In this document: positions 7,646-11,979 of the stretch, in pieces
How the letters are laid out: the number at the start of each line of letters is the position of its first letter
How positions within the stretch are numbered: the first letter of the stretch is position 1
The notes under the pieces: model-generated
The model's input: only the letters and a program-made list of their open reading frames with translations
Databases searched by the model: none
Told to the model about the DNA's origin: nothing
NCBI GenBank assembly: GCA_945906715.1
Contig: CAMDRK010000052.1
Span: forward strand, 1 to 11,979
Length of the DNA: 11,979 nucleotides
Direction: 5' to 3'
Origin: Nitrospira lenta
Lineage (GTDB): Bacteria; Nitrospirota; Nitrospiria; Nitrospirales; Nitrospiraceae
Program-made: the position numbers and the translations under genes

Positions 7646-7677
7646 AAGGCATGCCTTAGCAGGCTGCGGAAAAACTA
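7646..7677. repeat. Orphan end related to the inverted-end element
   Basis: TTAGCAGGCTGCGGAAAAAC (7656-7675) resembles the end of the element at 1588-1890 read outward from the receiver stop (TTAGCAGGATGCTGAAAAAA). It overlaps a perfect 12 bp palindrome AAGGCATGCCTT (7646-7657), 13 bases after the DUF4242 stop. No matching opposite end is visible nearby, so it looks like a solo or truncated copy of a related repeat. Confidence 0.5.
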
Positions 7678-7712
7678 CTGTGGTATGCAGGATAGCCGCG
7701 CGAGACAGGCGG

Positions 7713-7752
7713 AGAAGTTCTGAGTTTTGGGTTCTGAGTTCTGGGTTTTGGA
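7713..7752. repeat. Heptad repeat array, second copy
   Basis: Five 7-base units occur in a row (TTCTGAG, TTTTGGG, TTCTGAG, TTCTGGG, TTTTGGA; 7718-7752). They follow the same leader AGAAGTTCTGAG seen at 1472-1483. Unlike the first copy there is no complementary arm, so no hairpin forms. Confidence 0.75.
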
Positions 7753-7810
7753 TGGGCGAGACCGGTTCAACCAAATAAACAAAACAAACCAAATAAACCA
7801 GTTAAACCAG
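7752..7810. repeat. Interspersed repeat, copy 3: degenerate half-unit with 9-base array
   Basis: ATGGGCGAGACC (7752-7763) matches part of the copy 2 core (ATGGGCAAGACC, 2733-2744). It is followed by 9-base units caaccaaat, aaacaaaac, aaaccaaat, aaaccagtt, aaaccag (7768-7810). Only one arm is present; the place of the other arm is taken by the heptad array. The unit length keeps a frame open into the next gene, giving an artefactual N-terminal Asn-Gln-Ile-Asn stretch. Confidence 0.75.
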
Positions 7811-7846
7811 CCGGCTTCACACACCACGGCCGCGGAACGAGAATTC

Positions 7847-8491
7847 ATGCAGTTCGACATCACCACCGCCATCGGCATGTTAGGTGGCGTGTTCTACCTC
7901 GCCAGTCACTACATGAAAGACATGGTGCCTCTGCGGGTACTGGCGCTGGCCAGCAGTGCCCTCCTCCTGCTCTTCAGTGTGTTGCACACACACTTTAACT
8001 TCGAAGAGTTCATCCTGTTGCCTGAATTCATTCTGAATGCAATCCTGCTGCCGATCAATGCCAAGAGGCTGGCAGAAATCATCAGGCTGACCAAACAGAT
8101 CGAGCAGGCCACCGTGGAATCGCCGGTAACCGAATGGCTGCTGCCGCACATGCACCTGCGCAAGCACAAGGCCGGCGAGGTGCTGTTCCGCAAGGGCGAC
8201 GTGGCCGACAAGATTGTCTACGTGGCCAGCGGGACGCTGAAGCTGCAGGGCATTGACCACTGCATCGGCCCGGGCGAACTGATTGGCGAGATCGGCCTGT
8301 TCTCGGCCGAAAAGGTGCGCACGATGACGGTGCTGTGCGAGACCGACTGCGAGCTGTACCAGATGACCGACGCGCAGATCTACCGCCTGTACTACCAGAA
8401 CCCGAAGCTGGGCTTCTTCTTCATGCGGCTGATCGTCGAACGACTGCTGCGCGACATCAAGCGCAGCGCGACCGCGCCAGGATCGGGTTAG
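7847..8491 (+). CDS. Membrane-anchored cyclic-nucleotide-binding protein
   Basis: This 214-residue protein has an N-terminal region with two or three hydrophobic helices (about 8-24, 29-47 and 54-72), then a cyclic-nucleotide-binding domain (about 95-205). The phosphate-binding cassette reads IGEIGLF with VRTMT, keeping Glu148 and Arg158 at the positions that contact ribose and phosphate in CRP (GELGLF and RSA). There is no helix-turn-helix, so it is not a CRP-type transcription factor. The layout of short membrane helices plus a binding domain recalls Popeye-like proteins. Codon usage is unlike the neighbours: all 15 leucines from residue 98 onward are CTG. ATG 7847 is chosen because upstream frame is repeat array; its ribosome site is weak. 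It could read the cyclic nucleotide made by the upstream operon. Binding is likely from motifs; the output is unknown. Confidence 0.85.
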   Translation: MQFDITTAIGMLGGVFYLASHYMKDMVPLRVLALASSALLLLFSVLHTHFNFEEFILLPEFILNAILLPINAKRLAEIIRLTKQIEQATVESPVTEWLLPHMHLRKHKAGEVLFRKGDVADKIVYVASGTLKLQGIDHCIGPGELIGEIGLFSAEKVRTMTVLCETDCELYQMTDAQIYRLYYQNPKLGFFFMRLIVERLLRDIKRSATAPGSG

Positions 8492-8520
8492 GCCACATTC
8501 TTCATGATAGTTCTCCCTAA

Positions 8521-8797
8521 CCCGCATTATTCATGAACACTTCTGCTGCAATCGCGGATTCGCTGCTGCGACAAGTCTGGACACGGTGGCCCGGCGTCCA
8601 GACAGGCGGGCTCACCGCTCGGTCAGTCAACATACTGTTGGGGACTGGCGCACTTCTTACTTTGGCGCCTGTCCCCATTCTAGCGAGCAGCGGGACAGGC
8701 ACTGCCGAAGACGGCAGAGCCAGTCCCCTGGGCTCCGCATGCCCGTCTCGCAACGCGACTGCGCGATTTCGCCACGAACCGTCATGAATAATGCGGG
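8521..8797. mobile_element. MITE-like non-autonomous insertion, 277 bp
   Basis: The ends are perfect 16 bp inverted repeats, CCCGCATTATTCATGA (8521-8536) and its reverse complement (8782-8797). CTAA flanks both sides (8517-8520 and 8798-8801), consistent with a 4 bp target duplication. The interior is too short for a transposase and no frame in it resembles a protein, so movement would need a transposase supplied elsewhere. It lies 29 bases downstream of the cyclic-nucleotide-binding gene. The parent insertion-sequence family is not assigned. Confidence 0.85.
8640..8727. repeat. Tandem hairpins inside the MITE-like element
   Basis: The first hairpin pairs GGGGACTGGCGC (8640-8651) with GCGCCTGTCCCC (8665-8676), one mismatch. 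The second pairs GGGACAGGCACTGCC (8692-8706) with GGCAGAGCCAGTCCC (8713-8727), two mismatches. Both are built on GGGAC-GGC arms, so arms of one could also pair with the other. This may be a separate repeat nested in the insertion. Confidence 0.75.
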
Positions 8798-8801
8798 CTA
8801 A

Positions 8802-8924
8802 TACCCTCAAGTATCCGAAAAGATAACCGATACTGCTGGCGGATATCTGTATTTTTCCGAGTTCGACTCGTCTACGCATTGCGTGCGCAATGTATGTACC
8901 GGTGCTCGAAAGGTTCGAACCCCT
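8802..8924. promoter_or_regulatory. Palindrome-rich upstream region of the HPt-receiver-pilus ATPase operon
   Basis: Several short symmetric sites precede the operon. They are AGTATC/GATACT (8810-8815 and 8829-8834), CGAGTTCGACTCG (8858-8870), CATTGCGTGCGCAATG (8877-8892) and GGTTCGAACC (8912-8921). The 16 bp site at 8877 is the best operator candidate. Promoter boxes were not convincingly identified; the region between the insertion and the first gene is the natural place for one. Confidence 0.4.
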
Positions 8925-9305
8925 ATGAACTTATCTCAAGAGGAACCAGCCGGGATCGAAGCGCCAGTGGATTTTGCGGCGGCGCTTCACTGGGTCGATG
9001 ACGATCGAGAGCTGCTCACTGAGCTCATCGAGATATTCCTTGAAGACTGCCCCAAAAGACTACAGGAGCTCGAACAAGCAGTAAAAGAAGGCAATGCGAG
9101 TGGGGTCCGTCAGGCCGCGCATAGTTTGAAAGGCATGGTGGCAGGTTTTGACGCTAACTCAGCCCATGGCCTTGCGGCTGAGATGGAGGGCCTGGGTAAG
9201 GCCGGTGACTTGTCGAAGGCGATAGGCCTCCTTTCAACATTGCAGCTCGAATTCGCCCGCGTCATGAACTACCTCAAGGTGACGGACTGGCGAGGAGTGC
9301 ACTGA
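8925..9305 (+). CDS. HPt (histidine phosphotransfer) protein
   Basis: A 126-residue protein made of one HPt four-helix domain. The phospho-acceptor is His66 in AAHSLKGMVAGF, the typical HxLKG pattern, and the whole fold covers about residues 15-120. It accepts phosphate from a receiver domain and passes it to another, so it should sit in the middle of a phosphorelay. ATG 8925 is preferred; a GTG at 8883 would add 14 residues read from the palindromic region. The ribosome site is weak (GAAAGG at 8908-8913). It is the first gene of an operon with a receiver protein (49 bases later) and a PilB-like ATPase, which points to control of pili or secretion. No hybrid kinase is in the window, so the phosphate donor is unknown. 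Confidence 0.9.
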   Translation: MNLSQEEPAGIEAPVDFAAALHWVDDDRELLTELIEIFLEDCPKRLQELEQAVKEGNASGVRQAAHSLKGMVAGFDANSAHGLAAEMEGLGKAGDLSKAIGLLSTLQLEFARVMNYLKVTDWRGVH

Positions 9306-9354
9306 CAACCGCTGGCGATCACGCGAACGCGCGCATCGAAGATGGGATGAATAG

Positions 9355-9744
9355 ATGCCGAAAATCGTAGTCGCTGATGATGACCGGATGTTCCGCAAAG
9401 CTGCAGAAACCACCCTGCGCCGGCAGGGATATGCCGTGACCACCGCCTCCGATGGGGAAGAAGCCCTTCAACTCATCCGGGCTGAGCTGCCTGATATTAT
9501 CGTCCTCGATCTGATCATGCCTAAACTGCAAGGCTTCGACGTCCTCCAGGTTCTGAAACAGGATTCCCTCACAGCAGCCATCCCGGTGATCGTCTTAAGC
9601 AGCCTGACGCAGGAGCAAGATAAACAGGAGGCTCTGGACCTCGGAGCCGTTGCATACTTCAATAAGGTCACCTTTTCGCTCGGCGAGCTTGTGAAGCAAG
9701 TCGAGACCACGCTCAGCAAAGGACAACCGTCATGTCAGAGTTGA
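9355..9744 (+). CDS. Single-domain response regulator linked to pilus ATPase
   Basis: This 129-residue receiver domain has acidic pocket Asp8-Asp10, phospho-acceptor Asp52 in VLDLIMPK, Ser82 at the switch position and Lys104. Lys104 is followed by Val where most receivers have Pro, a recognised but less common variation that may alter signalling geometry. It has no output domain. It lies between the HPt gene and the pilus-type ATPase gene, whose start it overlaps by 13 bases, so the two are probably translationally coupled. By analogy with PilG/PilH-type regulators of twitching motility, it may act on the pilus machinery by protein contact; this is inference from context. Confidence 0.9.
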   Translation: MPKIVVADDDRMFRKAAETTLRRQGYAVTTASDGEEALQLIRAELPDIIVLDLIMPKLQGFDVLQVLKQDSLTAAIPVIVLSSLTQEQDKQEALDLGAVAYFNKVTFSLGELVKQVETTLSKGQPSCQS

Positions 9745-11474
9745 AGGTCAGCAACGAGGAACTTCAATCGCTCCTGGTGGAAGAGCTCGGGGTGATCGAT
9801 CGAGCGGACTTTGACCGGGCGCGCACACTTTCCCAACGGCTCAGAACTCCCCTCATCCATACACTTGTTGAGCAAGGCCGCATCCCGCAAGCGTTCTTGC
9901 TGGACCAACTTGCCCGCAGTTGGAAGGTCAGATTTGTCGACCTGACAATCGGCCACGTGAAGGGGGACGTCATCTGTACGATACAGGAAACCTTCGCGCG
10001 TAAACATATCCTCATGCCATTCGACCGCGACGGCGATCAACTGCACGTCGCCATGGCGGATCCTCGCGAACGAAACGTCGTGAGCGAGATTGAACGCATC
10101 ACAGGACTGCGCGTCAGCCCATTCCTCGCGACGGAAGCATCGATCAGAAGAGCGCAACTCTTGTACAAGAAAGAATTGCGAGAGATCTTAGAACGAGCGA
10201 CCACGGAAAAGACAACCGACCTCACGTCGGCTAAACAGCATGATGCGAACGACTCAACGATCGTGGACGCGGTCCAACGCCTCCTCCTGTACGCGGCCGT
10301 CACACGAGCGTCCGACATCCACATCGAACCATTTGAACTTGAAACCGTCGTCCGTTACCGTGTAGACGGCGTCATGCGCGAAGTCTTCAGCCTCACGCCG
10401 TCGCTTCAGCTCCCCCTGATCTCACGGATCAAAATTCTGTCTGGTATGCGCATTGACGAACGGCGCACCCCGCAGGACGGTCGATTCGAGGCCAACCTCG
10501 ACGGCTTTAAAATAGATCTTCGTGTCGCGTCAATTCCCACACAGTGGGGAGAAAAAGTCGTCCTCCGAATCCTGTCAAAGGACAATGTCATTATCGACTT
10601 AGAGGATCTGGGACTGGTGCCCCCCGATTATCAAATTATCCTCCGGAATATCATGAAACCATTTGGGATGATCTTAATCACCGGCCCGACGGGATCGGGC
10701 AAGTCCACCACGCTCTACGCCATGCTCATGCGGATCGGAACGGAGCGGCAAAACATCGTCAATATCTCAACCATTGAAGAACCAGTCGAATACTCGATTC
10801 CGAGGGTCAACCAGACCCAAGTCAATCATCTCGCGGGTGTCCAGTTTTCCACGGGCCTGAAAGCGCTGCTCCGCCAAGATCCCGACGTCATCATGGTTGG
10901 AGAGATCCGCGATAAAGAAACTGCCGAAATCGCAGTCCAGGCTGCCTTGGTGGGACGGCTCCTCCTGTCCACACTCCACACGAATGACTCTACCGGGAGC
11001 ATCCCTCGCCTACTCGACATCGGAGTGGAGCCGTATCTGTTGTCTTCATCGCTGACCCTCGTGGTGGCCCAGCGGCTTATCCGCCGGATCTGCAAGAACT
11101 GCCGCGAAAGCGTGACGCCCAGCATGAGAATTCTCGAATCCATCCAATCCCGGACGGACTTTTCCGAAACGATTGATGTGTTGCAGCGGCAAGGAGTCCT
11201 GCGCAAAACGCACGATGGACTGGCAGGAGTCAGGCTCTACCATGGGAAAGGATGCGCGCAATGCCAAGGAAGCGGTTTCGTCGGCCGGGTCGGTCTGTTT
11301 GAGATATTTGAAGTCGACGAGGATATTCGGGATTTGATCATGCAGCGGAAACCGGCATCGTTTATCCGCGCGACCGCGATCATGAAGGGGATGAAGACCA
11401 TGTTTCAGGATGGGCTGGCAAAGGCGTTCATGGGTGAAACGACCATTGAGGAAGTCTTCCGCGTAGCCCTGTAA
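9732..11474 (+). CDS. pilB: PilB/GspE-type assembly ATPase (type IV pilus or type II secretion)
   Basis: This 580-residue secretion ATPase has the full family length and motif set. An N-terminal MshEN/T2SSE_N-like domain covers about residues 15-150. Then come Walker A GPTGSGKST (318-326), an Asp-box region VNISTIEEP, Walker B-like DPDVIMVGEIRD with catalytic Glu391 (383-394), the His box LLLSTLHTND, and a zinc motif C454-x2-C457 with C508-x2-C511. ATP hydrolysis by the hexamer at the inner membrane drives pilin extraction and fibre or pseudopilus growth. The zinc site and overall length fit PilB or GspE rather than the retraction ATPase PilT. No other pilus genes are in the window, so pilus versus secretion is not settled. 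It overlaps the upstream receiver gene, suggesting regulation by that phosphorelay. The symbol is a family-level suggestion. Confidence 0.9.
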   Translation: MSELKVSNEELQSLLVEELGVIDRADFDRARTLSQRLRTPLIHTLVEQGRIPQAFLLDQLARSWKVRFVDLTIGHVKGDVICTIQETFARKHILMPFDRDGDQLHVAMADPRERNVVSEIERITGLRVSPFLATEASIRRAQLLYKKELREILERATTEKTTDLTSAKQHDANDSTIVDAVQRLLLYAAVTRASDIHIEPFELETVVRYRVDGVMREVFSLTPSLQLPLISRIKILSGMRIDERRTPQDGRFEANLDGFKIDLRVASIPTQWGEKVVLRILSKDNVIIDLEDLGLVPPDYQIILRNIMKPFGMILITGPTGSGKSTTLYAMLMRIGTERQNIVNISTIEEPVEYSIPRVNQTQVNHLAGVQFSTGLKALLRQDPDVIMVGEIRDKETAEIAVQAALVGRLLLSTLHTNDSTGSIPRLLDIGVEPYLLSSSLTLVVAQRLIRRICKNCRESVTPSMRILESIQSRTDFSETIDVLQRQGVLRKTHDGLAGVRLYHGKGCAQCQGSGFVGRVGLFEIFEVDEDIRDLIMQRKPASFIRATAIMKGMKTMFQDGLAKAFMGETTIEEVFRVAL

Positions 11475-11522
11475 CCCGCACGACCGACTCCATCGCCAGT
11501 GAGCCCAATGAAAGAGGCCTAT
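11475..11522. other. Short convergent intergenic gap
   Basis: This is a 48 bp gap between the convergent pilus ATPase gene and a minus-strand gene. No strong hairpin followed by a T run is visible on either strand. Confidence 0.4.
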
Positions 11523-11852
11523 TCAGCGGCCCGCTCGTGCTGCGACAGCAAACGGATAGAAATAGCGATCCAGGCTGGCCAGGTCGCTCCCATATTCTTT
11601 CCCGCCCAGCATCGCATCACACAACAATTCCCGCACACGTGTCAGTTCCTTCCTTCGGCCTTTCCATCGAGGATCTCCGATCGTCAGATCGAGGAGTTCT
11701 AACGCACGGACGAATGCCTTCTCGCACAGTGGCGGATCCTTTTCCTGCCATCGATGAGCACGAGCAACGTCGCTGCCGACATTGGCCAGTTGCTCTACGA
11801 GAGGCAACGTCTGCCAACGTCCTGCAGCTAAACTCGCATGCTGAGAAGACAT
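11523..11852 (-). CDS. Conserved-looking small protein of unknown function
   Basis: A 109-residue, soluble, helix-rich protein with no signal peptide. The central part (LVEQLANVGSDVARAHRW through ALELLDLTIGDPRWKGRRKELTRVRELLCDAM) followed by a C-terminal LDRYFYPFAVAAR looks like a compact alpha-helical bundle. It recalls small hypothetical proteins found in several phyla, but no function is recognised. The start ATG lies four bases after the stop of the upstream partial gene, so the two form an operon; AGGAAG about 11 bases ahead can serve as ribosome site. It is probably real because of this tight linkage and the protein-like composition. Regulation cannot be seen from here, since the operon promoter lies beyond the window. 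Confidence 0.75.
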   Translation of the reverse strand: MSSQHASLAAGRWQTLPLVEQLANVGSDVARAHRWQEKDPPLCEKAFVRALELLDLTIGDPRWKGRRKELTRVRELLCDAMLGGKEYGSDLASLDRYFYPFAVAARAGR

Positions 11853-11856
11853 CTTC

Positions 11857-11979
11857 TTAGCTTCCTACCAACCGGTTGACGATCTTCTGAATCGCTTCTC
11901 GCATTTCAGAACTTTCCACGTATCGTGAGCGGTTCCCACCGGATGGACGCACGTTGATCATCGAATCAAATTCGATCCA
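11857..11979 (-). CDS. C-terminal fragment of an unknown protein, cut by the window edge
   Basis: Forty residues and a TAA stop are visible, running from the window edge. The tail contains INVRPSGGNRSRYVESSEMREAI, then IVNRLVGS. The balanced composition and the 4-base gap to the next gene indicate a genuine coding end. No family can be named from this fragment. Confidence 0.65.
   Translation of the reverse strand, partial: WIEFDSMINVRPSGGNRSRYVESSEMREAIQKIVNRLVGS

Noticed and set aside
7880..8527. Long minus-strand open frame of 215 residues opposite the cyclic-nucleotide-binding gene
   Set aside because: It is rich in Gln, His, Arg and Val with no family pattern. It is open because the sense gene uses G/C-ending codons such as CTG and GAG, which remove antisense stops.
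8533..8801. Small plus-strand frames inside the MITE-like element
   Set aside because: They are Arg/Ser/Ala-rich with no transposase motif and lie across hairpins; the element is non-coding.
8901..8924. GGTTCGAACC resembling a tRNA T arm, possible tRNA or attachment site
   Set aside because: No acceptor, D or anticodon arms can be placed around it; it is better read as one of several palindromes.
8883..8924. GTG start adding 14 residues to the HPt protein
   Set aside because: The extension is translated from the palindromic upstream region and does not resemble the HPt fold; ATG 8925 fits better.

Overview
The window looks like a chromosomal stretch of a free-living Gram-negative-type bacterium, most plausibly Nitrospira or a near relative (Nitrospirota). 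The main hint is the style of its intergenic DNA: 9-base and 7-base repeat arrays, 'AGCAAGCT' palindromes and 'AGCAGGATGCT' inverted ends. This placement is an impression from memory of such genomes, held at moderate confidence; no rRNA or phylogenetic marker is present. Nearly every gene is a signalling gene.

Layout. (a) 1-2280: a soluble GAF-histidine kinase (+) convergent with a single-domain response regulator (-). Between them lie a heptad-repeat hairpin and a ~300 bp element with inverted ends that supplies the regulator's stop codon. (b) 2281-2812: a gene-free repeat island with two unrelated repeat families. (c) 2813-7632: a tight three-gene operon. It holds a metallo-beta-lactamase-fold hydrolase of the class II cyclic-nucleotide phosphodiesterase type, a 1241-residue class III nucleotidyl cyclase (zinc ribbon, cyclase, AAA-type ATPase, TPR repeats), and a small DUF4242 protein overlapping the cyclase stop. 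(d) 7633-8797: a repeat-flanked segment with a membrane-anchored cyclic-nucleotide-binding protein of clearly different codon usage, followed by a 277 bp MITE-like element with perfect 16 bp inverted ends and a CTAA target duplication. (e) 8925-11474: an operon of HPt protein, receiver-domain protein and PilB/GspE-type ATPase, probably a phosphorelay tied to type IV pili. (f) 11523-11979: two minus-strand genes of unknown function, the second cut by the window edge.

How the genes may work together. Regions (c) and (d) contain, side by side, a candidate enzyme making a cyclic nucleotide, one breaking it down, and a membrane protein whose binding cassette keeps the phosphate-contacting Glu and Arg. 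That could be a compact cyclic-nucleotide circuit. The cyclase, however, has Ile where the transition-state Asn is expected and Gln where many relatives have a substrate-contacting Lys, so its activity and product are uncertain. Regions (a) and (e) together provide all parts of a His-Asp-His-Asp relay (kinase, two receivers, HPt), but nothing in the sequence proves they pair with each other.

The most distinctive non-coding signal is a repeat unit seen three times. It has a ~39 bp core flanked by arrays of a 9-base motif; the two full cores differ at five positions, all transitions.
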